Shown here one piece after another: positions 24,951 to 32,752 of a stretch of DNA of 64,000 nt (positions are counted from its first letter, which is position 1; each line of letters starts with the position of its first letter). The position numbers and the translations under genes are program-made. The notes beneath the pieces are model-generated. The model did no database searches. It was not told where the DNA came from and saw only the letters and a program-made list of their open reading frames with translations. The DNA comes from Pelomonas sp. Root1237 (GTDB taxonomy: Bacteria; Pseudomonadota; Gammaproteobacteria; Burkholderiales; Burkholderiaceae_C), in contig NZ_LMDK01000019.1 of NCBI RefSeq assembly GCF_001425055.1, positions 372,001-436,000 on the forward strand, read 5' to 3'.

Positions 24951-27890
24951 TCAGGGCAGGCGGTAGAACTCGGCCTCGACGATGGACAGCACGCCGCGGC
25001 CGAGGCGGCTGGCGCCGGTGTCGACGATTTTCTGGTTGGCGACTTCGGTGTTCGCCGTTTCCGTGCCGCCTTCGGCCTCACCGGCCAGCTCGATGCCGAC
25101 CGTCTGGCCGCGCTGGGGCTTGAGCGGCAGCGTCACATAGCCCAGGCTGCGCTCGGTCAGGCCGCGCCAGACCTCAGTGCCGTCGACACTGACGCGCAGC
25201 GGGTAGCGCCGCTCGCGCCAGCCGCCGAGCTTGAGCGTGATCTCGTTCAGCGTGGCCGGCTCGGCCAGCTTGAAGCGGATGGTGCCCTTGCCGGCTTCGC
25301 TGATCCAAGCGGTTGATTCGTCATCGTCAATGGCCTGGGCCGGCATGCCGCTGTCGGCCTCGACAGACGCGATGGCAACGGCCAGGCGGCTTGCCGTGAA
25401 GGAAGGTGTGGCCGGCGTTGTTCCCCGTGTGGATTGCGGCGCCAGGCCGTCCGCAGGGAAGCGGGTGCTCAAGCCGCCGATGACAGGCACGGGCTGCGAA
25501 CGCAGTTCCAGCGTGGCCGGAGCCAGGCCGGGCGCCTCGGCGCGCAGCCGGATGACGCCCGCGTCGGTCGTGCTGCGCACCAGCACGCGGTTGACGCCGC
25601 CTTCCACCGGCAGCTCGCGCGCCAGCACGAAGTTGCCCGGCCCCTGCGCAATGCCGCCGCGCCATTCGGCTGGGCCGTCCAGCGTGAACCTCACCGTGTC
25701 CAGCGCGATGGGGTTGCGTCTGCCGGCAGCGTCCACCACTTCGACCTGCACCAGCGCCAGGTCGGCGCCATCGGCCTGCAGGCCTTGCGGGTGCGTCCGA
25801 GCCGCCAGCTTCAGCGCGGCGGGCGCGCCGGCGGTGACGCGCACGTCCTCGCAGACGGTGTTGCCGTCCTTGTCCAAGCCCACGGCACGCAGTTCGCCGG
25901 GTTCGAAGCGCACGCTGTCGAAGCGGAAGACAAAGGGTTCGGCGGCCTCGGCCGTGCCGATGACCTTGCCGTTCAGCGTCAGCTGCACGCGCTGCGCGCT
26001 GGAGATGACGGTGACCGTCTTGACCGTGCCCGGCGCGTAGTTCCAATGGCCCAACAGATGGACGCGCGGCTTCTCCACATCCACCCAGCCGTCCCACATC
26101 ACCTGGTGAGTGAAGAAGCCCTCCTTCGGAATGCGCATCGCATCCACCTCGCCGCTGCGGCGGTAGTTCTCAGCGCCGCGGTGGTGGCTGTTGCTGTCGC
26201 TGAAGATGATGTTGACGCCGCCCGACGACACGCGCGTGCCGGTGCCCGGGCGCTCGCGCCAGAAGTCCACCCAGCGGCGCACGTCTTCCAGTGCGTGGGA
26301 ATCCTGGTTGCGGTTGTAGGCCGCAGCGCTCTGGCCCTTGTGCTCGGGCCCGTCGCCGTCGCGGTGGAAGGGCGGCGAGAGCTCGTCCCAGAACTTGCGG
26401 GCGCCCTCGTCGCGCGAGTACTCCATGGCCCACATCGGCCGCCGCGCGCTCTTGTTGACGTAGAGCATCTCGCCGCCGTACTCGGCCACGTCCTGCAGGG
26501 CTTGGGACAGCATCTCGCGGCTGCCTGAAGCGCGGCCGCCGTGCGGGTCGAAGCGGTCGCGCAGCGCGGCCATCTCGCGCATGTGCTCGGCGCTGACGCC
26601 GCGGTTGCCCGACTCGTACATGAGGATGCTGGGGCTGTTGCGGAAGTAGACGATGGCGTCGCGCATGGCCTCCATGCGCTGCTCCCAGCGCCGGCCGGTC
26701 ACGTCGGCCTCGGAGTCGCCCGCGGGCATGGCCTGCATCAGGCCTACGCGGTCCAGCGATTCGACGTCCTGCTTCCACGGCGCGGTGTGCATCCAGCGCA
26801 CGAAGTTGGCATTGCTGGCCAGCATCTGGCCGTTGCTGTAGTCGCTGAGCCAGGGTGGTACCGACAGGCCGATGGCCGGCCACTCGTTGCTCGTGCGCTG
26901 GGCATAGCCCTTGAGCTGGATGACACGGCCGTTGAGCCTGACCATGCCTTGCGTGAACTCGGTCTGGCGAAAGCCCGTGCGCGTGACGACACGGTCAACG
27001 GGCTTGCCATCGGTGCTAAGCGTCGTCTCCACGTCGTAGAGGGCGCCGTGGCCCCAGCTCCAGAACTGCAGGCCGGTCACGAGCGCCTTGGCGCTGACGG
27101 TGGCGGTGGCGCCGGCGGGAATGGTTTGGGTGGGCGCCCTGAACGTCGCGATGACGCGGCCGCCCGGCTCGCGCAGCGTCACCTCATAACCAAAGCGGCG
27201 CGGCCGGCCGTGCTCGTTGCGCACCTGGGCTTCGGCCGTGATGGTCGCGCGGCCGGCCTTCTGGTCGAAATCCTTGGCATAGATGTAGACGCCGGTCGTG
27301 CCGAGGTTGGAGAGCAGTGGCAGCGTCTGGTAGAGCCTGTCGGTGAGGTGCAGCCGCAGGTTCTTGGGCAGGCCACCGTAGTTGGCGTTGAAGTTGCGGT
27401 CAGCCCACTGATAGCGCTGGTTGGTCGCCTGCTCGCGGTAGTCCCAGCGGTTGTCGGTGCGCACTGCGATGAGGTTGTTGCCGGGTTTCACGGCCTGGCT
27501 CAGGTCGAAGCCGAAGGCGGTGACGCCGTTCTCATGCAGGCCGATGCGCTGGCCGTTGACCCAGACCTCGGCGGCCTGGCGGGCGCCTTCGAACTCGATG
27601 AAGACCTTGCGGGTGGCGACGTCGGCGGGCAGCGTGAAGCGCTTGCGGTACCAGGCGATGCCGGTGCTGTGGTCGACGATGTCCTTGGCGAAGGCGTCGT
27701 CTTCATTCCAGGCGCGGGGCAGGGTGACGGGCTTCCAGCTGGCGTCGTCGAATGTCGTGCTTTCGGCGCCCGGCGCGTCGCCGACATGCAGGCGCCAGCC
27801 GGGGTTGAAGTTGTAGGTTTCGCGGGCGGATTGGGCCGACAGTGCCGCCGCTGCCAAGGCGAGGGCGAGGGCGGCCAGCCATCGCTTCAT
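24951..27890 (-). CDS. GH2-family protein with C-terminal discoidin-like domain; atypical acid/base motif
   Basis: This 979-residue exported protein (signal MKRWLAALALALAAAALSAQ) has the GH2 order. A jelly-roll sugar-binding domain spans residues 25-200 (IAWYRKRFTLPADVATRKVF; AEVWVNGQRIGLHENGVTAF), followed by an Ig-like domain and a TIM barrel from about residue 320. A C-terminal F5/8-type region is near residues 830-979 (AIDDDESTAWISEAGKGTIR). The usual GH2 acid/base dipeptide Asn-Glu is not found; the aligned strand reads SILMYESGNRGVS (about residue 425). A candidate nucleophile Glu is in RPMWAMEYSRDEG. Substrate is uncertain; a galactosidase- or uronidase-type activity on side chains is likely. 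It overlaps the upstream GH2 gene by 4 bp. Confidence 0.85.
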   Translation of the reverse strand: MKRWLAALALALAAAALSAQSARETYNFNPGWRLHVGDAPGAESTTFDDASWKPVTLPRAWNEDDAFAKDIVDHSTGIAWYRKRFTLPADVATRKVFIEFEGARQAAEVWVNGQRIGLHENGVTAFGFDLSQAVKPGNNLIAVRTDNRWDYREQATNQRYQWADRNFNANYGGLPKNLRLHLTDRLYQTLPLLSNLGTTGVYIYAKDFDQKAGRATITAEAQVRNEHGRPRRFGYEVTLREPGGRVIATFRAPTQTIPAGATATVSAKALVTGLQFWSWGHGALYDVETTLSTDGKPVDRVVTRTGFRQTEFTQGMVRLNGRVIQLKGYAQRTSNEWPAIGLSVPPWLSDYSNGQMLASNANFVRWMHTAPWKQDVESLDRVGLMQAMPAGDSEADVTGRRWEQRMEAMRDAIVYFRNSPSILMYESGNRGVSAEHMREMAALRDRFDPHGGRASGSREMLSQALQDVAEYGGEMLYVNKSARRPMWAMEYSRDEGARKFWDELSPPFHRDGDGPEHKGQSAAAYNRNQDSHALEDVRRWVDFWRERPGTGTRVSSGGVNIIFSDSNSHHRGAENYRRSGEVDAMRIPKEGFFTHQVMWDGWVDVEKPRVHLLGHWNYAPGTVKTVTVISSAQRVQLTLNGKVIGTAEAAEPFVFRFDSVRFEPGELRAVGLDKDGNTVCEDVRVTAGAPAALKLAARTHPQGLQADGADLALVQVEVVDAAGRRNPIALDTVRFTLDGPAEWRGGIAQGPGNFVLARELPVEGGVNRVLVRSTTDAGVIRLRAEAPGLAPATLELRSQPVPVIGGLSTRFPADGLAPQSTRGTTPATPSFTASRLAVAIASVEADSGMPAQAIDDDESTAWISEAGKGTIRFKLAEPATLNEITLKLGGWRERRYPLRVSVDGTEVWRGLTERSLGYVTLPLKPQRGQTVGIELAGEAEGGTETANTEVANQKIVDTGASRLGRGVLSIVEAEFYRLP

Positions 27891-29719
27891 TTCGCCTGCG
27901 CCTTGTAATGCTCGGCCAGCACGTCGAACGCCAGCTTGCGTTGCCCGGTCTCGGAGATCAGGCCCTTGCGGTTCCAGCCGTTCTGGTAGACCGGGTGCTC
28001 GCGGCGCGGCGAGCGGAAGTCCTTCAGCACCCAGGGCGACAGGCCGCGCAGCGTCGGCACGTTCGCCGCCATGGCCAGCGTGGCGCGGTAGTAGTCGGCC
28101 TGATAGTCCTCGGAGAACTTCGGTCTCAGGGCCGGGTCACGAAAGCCCGCGAAGGCGTCGGCGCCAAACTCCGAGAACAGCAGGGGCTTGTCCTTGGGCA
28201 CGTCCCAGCGCAGGCGGCGCACGGTGTCCAGCGTGTCGTCGCCATACCAGCCGGCATAGGTGTTGACGGCGATGACGTCGAGTTGCGACAGCAGCGGGTC
28301 GGCGATATGGATGGTGTCACCTTTTCGCTCGACGAGAAGGGCCGCGCTGACAAGGCGGCTGGCGTCCAGAGCGCGCACGGTTTCGGCCAGGGCGGTGTGA
28401 AAGCGCGTGCGGTTCTCGGCCACCGGCGTCTCGTTGCCGACGCTCCACAGGATGAGGGCGGCGCGGTTGCGGTCGCGGTAGATGGTCTCGGCCTGCATGC
28501 GGCGGCCCTTGTCGAGCACGGCGGGCGTGTCCCAGTCGATGCTCCAGTAGACGGGGATCTCGCTCCAGACCAGCAGGCCCAGTTCGTCGGCCACGCGCAG
28601 CATGGTCTCGTTGTGCGGGTAGTGGGACAGGCGCACATAGTTGCCATGCAGGCCGTTCTTCACCTCGCCGAGCAGGCGGCGCGCGGCGGCCTCGTCGATG
28701 CGGCGCGCCGGGTTGGGGCCGATCTCTTCCTCATGGATGGAGATGCCGCGCAGCGTGATGGGCTGGCCGTTCAAAAGGATGTCGCTGCCGCGCACGGCGA
28801 TGGTCCGAAAGCCCATGCGGTCGCGCACGTGGTCACCGCCGGCCTCGAACTCGACGTCGTAAAGCGTCGGCGACTCGGGCGACCAGCGCTTGAGCCCCGC
28901 TGGCGCGGCAGTGTCGAAGCGGGCTTCGCCGTTCGCGTCGGTGCGGGTCGCCAGCGTGAGGTTCAACGCGGCGATGCGCAGGCTCACGGCCTGATTGGCC
29001 GGCTGCGGGCCGTTGAGCTGCAGGCTGCCGACGATGCGGCCGGCCTCGGTCAGGCGCAGCGTGGCGTCGTCGATGAAGGTGGCGGGCGTCTGGAACAGCT
29101 TGACCGGCCGCGTGATGCCGCCGTACAGATCCCAGTCGGTGATCTCGGCCGGAATGGTCTGGGCGTCATGCTTGGAATCGACGCCGACGACGAGGCGGTT
29201 GCCGGTCTCGCGCAGGGCCTGCGTGACCTCGACGACAAAGGGTGTGAAGCCGCCTTCATGCTTGCCGACTTCCTGGCCGTTCAGGAAGATGGTAGTTCGG
29301 TAGTTGACGGCCTCGAAGCGCAGGAAGCTGCGCCGGCCCGGTTTGGTGGGCGCATCGAAGCGGCGCTGGAACCACATCAGCCCGTCGAAGTAGCGCAACT
29401 CGGGAACCGCCGAGTTCCAGGCGCCGGGGATCTCCATCGCCGGCGCGCGGTCGAGGTCGTATTCGAAGAAGCCCGCGCCGCCCTTGGCCTCGGCCGCGGC
29501 CACGTCAACGTCACGAAAGCGCTGCATGCGCGGCTTGGCGGGCCAGCCGTTGATGTCGGTGAAGCCCGTGCGGTAGAGGTCCTTGGAATAGGTCCAGCGG
29601 CCCGACAGATCCTGGTCGGCGGCGCGGGCCGTCAGCAGCAGGGATGGGCGCAGCGAGTCGGCGGCGAGCGTCGGTAGGGCGAGGGCCCAGGCCAGGGCGA
29701 GGGTGATCCAGGTGCGCAT
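27887..29719 (-). CDS. GH2 beta-glucuronidase/galactosidase family enzyme
   Basis: A 610-residue exported protein (signal MRTWITLALAWALALPTLAA) with canonical GH2 features. The sugar-binding domain has FDGLMWFQRRFDAPTKPGRR and TTIFLNGQEVGKHEGGFTPF. The barrel has GISIHEEEIGPNPARRID and RLSHYPHNETMLRVADELGL. The acid/base Glu is in LILWSVGNETPVAENRT (about residue 427) and the nucleophile Glu in LLFSEFGADAFAG (about 516). Length and motifs fit beta-glucuronidase-like members. In this locus it may remove terminal glucuronate or galactose from side chains. It lies 12 bp downstream of rhaM and is coupled to the next GH2. Confidence 0.9.
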   Translation of the reverse strand: MRTWITLALAWALALPTLAADSLRPSLLLTARAADQDLSGRWTYSKDLYRTGFTDINGWPAKPRMQRFRDVDVAAAEAKGGAGFFEYDLDRAPAMEIPGAWNSAVPELRYFDGLMWFQRRFDAPTKPGRRSFLRFEAVNYRTTIFLNGQEVGKHEGGFTPFVVEVTQALRETGNRLVVGVDSKHDAQTIPAEITDWDLYGGITRPVKLFQTPATFIDDATLRLTEAGRIVGSLQLNGPQPANQAVSLRIAALNLTLATRTDANGEARFDTAAPAGLKRWSPESPTLYDVEFEAGGDHVRDRMGFRTIAVRGSDILLNGQPITLRGISIHEEEIGPNPARRIDEAAARRLLGEVKNGLHGNYVRLSHYPHNETMLRVADELGLLVWSEIPVYWSIDWDTPAVLDKGRRMQAETIYRDRNRAALILWSVGNETPVAENRTRFHTALAETVRALDASRLVSAALLVERKGDTIHIADPLLSQLDVIAVNTYAGWYGDDTLDTVRRLRWDVPKDKPLLFSEFGADAFAGFRDPALRPKFSEDYQADYYRATLAMAANVPTLRGLSPWVLKDFRSPRREHPVYQNGWNRKGLISETGQRKLAFDVLAEHYKAQAK

Positions 29720-29731
29720 GACGACCCGCCT

Positions 29732-30052
29732 TCAATTGAAGTGGAAGAGGGGCTGCAATGGCCACTGGCGCGGCTTGCTGTCGGCCTCGACCTCCATCAG
29801 GTCGGCCATGTAGTCCCACCAGCGGCGCATGACGGGCTGCTGGGGCAGGGCGTCGAAGGCGGTGCCTGGCTTGCGCTTGAGCACGGCGAAGAGGGACAGC
29901 GTGGCTTCGTCGAGAAAGATCCAGTAGTCGTGGATCCCGGCCTCGCGCAGGGCCGCGGCCAGATCGGGCCAGAGCTCGTCGTGGCGGCGCTTGTACTCCG
30001 GCACGACGCCGGGCTTGAGCTGCATCTTGAAAGCCAGGGTCTCGTCGCTCAT
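29732..30052 (-). CDS. rhaM: L-rhamnose mutarotase
   Basis: RhaM interconverts alpha- and beta-L-rhamnopyranose so that the isomerase receives its preferred anomer. The 106-residue protein has the family signature: FKMQLKPGVVPEYKRRHDEL with the conserved His24, then GIHDYWIFLDEATLSLFAVL, and the tryptophan pair in MRRWWDYMADLME. Length is exactly that of the family. A clear ribosome site (AAGGAG) precedes ATG 30052. It lies between GH28 and GH2 genes in one minus-strand run with rhaI and rhaD. Confidence 0.96.
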   Translation of the reverse strand: MSDETLAFKMQLKPGVVPEYKRRHDELWPDLAAALREAGIHDYWIFLDEATLSLFAVLKRKPGTAFDALPQQPVMRRWWDYMADLMEVEADSKPRQWPLQPLFHFN

Positions 30053-30066
30053 CGCTTGTCTCCTTC

Positions 30067-31434
30067 TTATTGAACGTCCTGCTCCGCCATCGGCAGGGCC
30101 GACACGTCGCGGCGGCGCAGGGCGGGATCATGTCTCCAGCAGGCGCTGCTCAGGCCGGTGAGTTCGATACCCGCTCCGACGGCGATGGGCTCGCCCAGCG
30201 ACATGCGACTGTCCGCAAAGCGCCAGTCCACGGCGTCCAGCACATGGCCGCCGCGTTGCGCCTCGATGTCCAGCCCCGTGAAGTGGAAGCCCCGCAGCGG
30301 CGTCTCGGCATAGGCGTCGACCTCGAAGGCGACTGCCGCGCCGCGCGCCTTGAGGCGCTCGATGCGCACACCGTCCACCCGGACGCGACCCCGTTCAGCG
30401 GGCACCGGCGTGGCGAGGTTGAGCCAGTGAGCGGGTGCGCCGGCACGTTCGGCGGCAGGGATGTCGGCGCAGCTGAAGGCGGGGTTCCAGTTCATCGTCA
30501 CGCGCACGGCGGTGGGCACGTCGTGCAGAACGAGGTCGCTGATCGTCACGCCCTCGATGAAACCCCCACGGCTGGGTGCGGACTTGAACAGCAGGCCCAC
30601 GGGCACCGGCGCGTGGACCTCGATGCGCCGCGCCGTGATGCGCCGAAAACCGCCCGAGGTCTCGCTGCCGAAGGTCAAGCCCGCGGCACCCTCGCGGACG
30701 ATGCAGTCGCTGATGCTGATGTCTTCGCAGGGCCGCGCGACGCGCAGGCCGTCGGCGTCGCGGCCGGCTTTCAGCACCAGGGCGTCATCGTTGACGGCGA
30801 TGTCGGCGCGGCGGATCTGCACGCGGCGCGAGGAGTCGATGTCGATGCCGTCGGTCGATGGGCCGCGCGCGTCACCGTCGTTGTTGCGAATGGTGATGGC
30901 GTCGACGGTCACGTCCTCCGAGTAGCAGAGGTGCAGCGTCCAGAAGCCGGAGCGACGCAGCAGCAGGCCGTCGCCAATGTGGATGCGGGCGGACTCGAAG
31001 ACCTGGATCAAGCGGGGGCGCTGCGCGTCGTAGTCCGACGCCCAGCGCAGGCCGCGCGGCTCGTAGAGCGCGCGCAAGGCCCAGTAGCTGTCCCAGAAGA
31101 CCTGGCCATTGCCGTCGATGCAGCCTTCGCCGACGAGGCCGACGTCATGCTCGCCGTAGATGTTGACCAGCGCTGCCGGCCAGCGCATCTCGATGCCTGA
31201 AACGCGAGTGGCCAGCAGTGGGTAGTCGGCCAGGTTGCGCGAGCCCAGCAGCGTGGCGCCGCGATCCAGCCGCAGCGTCATGCCGCTTTTCAGGAAGAGC
31301 GAACCCGTCAGGTAGGTGCCGGGCGGGATTCGCAGCGTCGTGCGCTGCAGCGCCGCGGCATCAATGGCGGCCTGCAGCGCCCGCGTGTCGAGCGTGAGGC
31401 CGTCACCGCGCGCGCCAAAGGCCTCGGCATCCAC
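30067..31434 (-). CDS. GH28 polygalacturonase/rhamnogalacturonan hydrolase-like
   Basis: The 455-residue right-handed beta-helix protein starts VDAEAFGARGDGLTLDTRAL, which is the usual first strand of GH28. Catalytic acids are in GPSTDGIDIDSS and DIAVNDDALVLKAG. The GSETSGG motif replaces the His-containing GHG of endo-polygalacturonases, and ITARRIEV covers the RIK position. This variant is seen in exo-acting or rhamnogalacturonan-type GH28. The start is set at GTG 31434, immediately after the rhaI stop (31436), because residues upstream read as rhaI antisense frame. No signal peptide follows, so the enzyme appears cytoplasmic and would act on imported oligosaccharides. Confidence 0.85.
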   Translation of the reverse strand: MDAEAFGARGDGLTLDTRALQAAIDAAALQRTTLRIPPGTYLTGSLFLKSGMTLRLDRGATLLGSRNLADYPLLATRVSGIEMRWPAALVNIYGEHDVGLVGEGCIDGNGQVFWDSYWALRALYEPRGLRWASDYDAQRPRLIQVFESARIHIGDGLLLRRSGFWTLHLCYSEDVTVDAITIRNNDGDARGPSTDGIDIDSSRRVQIRRADIAVNDDALVLKAGRDADGLRVARPCEDISISDCIVREGAAGLTFGSETSGGFRRITARRIEVHAPVPVGLLFKSAPSRGGFIEGVTISDLVLHDVPTAVRVTMNWNPAFSCADIPAAERAGAPAHWLNLATPVPAERGRVRVDGVRIERLKARGAAVAFEVDAYAETPLRGFHFTGLDIEAQRGGHVLDAVDWRFADSRMSLGEPIAVGAGIELTGLSSACWRHDPALRRRDVSALPMAEQDVQ

Positions 31435-31435
31435 C

Positions 31436-32731
31436 TCAGACGATGCCGCTGCCCGAAGCACCCGCCTTGGGCGGGCGCTTGACCGCAGCCTTCTCGCGGT
31501 AGCCGCTTGCGCGGTAAGCCGCGACCGGGTCGATCGCGCCGCCGGCACGCAGGCGGGCCATGGCGAGGATGGGGCTGACGTCGGTGCGGAAGGCCTTCTT
31601 CAGCGCCTGGGCGGATTGCAGTGCGTCGTTGGCTTCCTGGAAGTTCGCCAGCGCCTTGCGGTCCACCAGCGCGGCCTGCACGAAGGCGCGCTGCACTTCG
31701 ACGGCGCTGCTCATCAGGCTTTCGATGGGGTCGGTGACGTTGTGCGACTGGTCCAGCATGTAGGCGGGCCTGAAGCTGGCGTCACGCAGCGTGGCGTCGG
31801 CCAGTTCGTTGAAGACGAGGAAGAGTTGGAAGGGGTCGATGGAACCCGAGTCCAGGTCGTCGTCGCCGTACTTGCTGTCGTTGAAGTGGAAGCCGCCCAG
31901 CTTGCCGAACTGCGCCAGGCGCGCCACGATCATCTCGATGTTGGTGTTGGGCGCGTGGTGGCCCAAGTCCACCAGGCACTTGGCCTTGTCGCCCAGCGTT
32001 TGCGCGGCGGCGAAGCTGGTGCCCCAGTCGGCGATGACGGTGCAGTAGAACGCTGGCTCGAACAGCTTGTGCTCGATGTACATCAGCCAGTCGTCCGGCA
32101 GCGCGGCGTAGATGCCCTTGGCGCTGTCCAGGTAGCGCTCCAGCGAGCCGCGCAGGTTGTGCTGGCCGGGGAAGTTGGCGCCGTCGCCGACCCACACTGT
32201 CAGGCCCTTGGAGCCCAGCGTCTTGCCCAGCTCGATGCAGTCGATGTTGTGCGCCACGGCCTGCTCGCGGGCGGCCTGGCTTTGTGCAGTCAGGCTGCCG
32301 TACTTGTAGCTGTGGGCCTGGCCGGGCTGGTCCTGGAAGGTGTTGGAGTTGACGGCGTCAAAGCTCAGGCCCAGGCTGTCGGCCTGCTGGCGCAGGGCCT
32401 TGGGGTCGCTCGGCCTGTCCCAGGGGAAGTGCAGCGACACGGTGGGCGTGGCGCGCGTCAGCTGGTGGATGACGGCGCAGTCCTCCAGCTTCTCGGTCAC
32501 GTCACGCGGCTCGCCCTTGCCGGGGAAGCGCGCGAAGCGCGTGCCACCGGTGCCCACGCCCCAGCTGGGCAAGGCGACAGCGAAGGTCTGGGCGGTGGCG
32601 GTCAAAGCCTCGATGTCGACGCCGCGGCGGGACAGCATGCCGCCCAGCGCGTCGTAGTCGGCCTGCAGCGTGGTGCGCTGGCTGGCGTTGTGCTGCTCGA
32701 CCTGGGCCGTGTCGATGATGTTGGTTGTCAT
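31436..32731 (-). CDS. rhaI: L-rhamnose isomerase, Pseudomonas/Rhizobium type
   Basis: RhaI converts L-rhamnose to L-rhamnulose in a metal-dependent TIM barrel. The 431-residue protein shows VSLHFPWDRPSDPKALRQQA, AVNSNTFQDQPGQAHSYKYG, the metal-site segments TVWVGDGANFPGQHNLRGSL, KCLVDLGHHAPNTNIEMIVA and GFHFNDSKYGDDDLDSGSID. These match the RhaI class rather than E. coli RhaA. It lies 21 bp downstream of rhaD and abuts the GH28 start. A C-terminal basic/glycine tail (VKRPPKAGASGSGIV) is probably disordered. Confidence 0.95.
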   Translation of the reverse strand: MTTNIIDTAQVEQHNASQRTTLQADYDALGGMLSRRGVDIEALTATAQTFAVALPSWGVGTGGTRFARFPGKGEPRDVTEKLEDCAVIHQLTRATPTVSLHFPWDRPSDPKALRQQADSLGLSFDAVNSNTFQDQPGQAHSYKYGSLTAQSQAAREQAVAHNIDCIELGKTLGSKGLTVWVGDGANFPGQHNLRGSLERYLDSAKGIYAALPDDWLMYIEHKLFEPAFYCTVIADWGTSFAAAQTLGDKAKCLVDLGHHAPNTNIEMIVARLAQFGKLGGFHFNDSKYGDDDLDSGSIDPFQLFLVFNELADATLRDASFRPAYMLDQSHNVTDPIESLMSSAVEVQRAFVQAALVDRKALANFQEANDALQSAQALKKAFRTDVSPILAMARLRAGGAIDPVAAYRASGYREKAAVKRPPKAGASGSGIV

Positions 32732-32752
32732 GGTTGTCTCCTGGCCGCCGTG

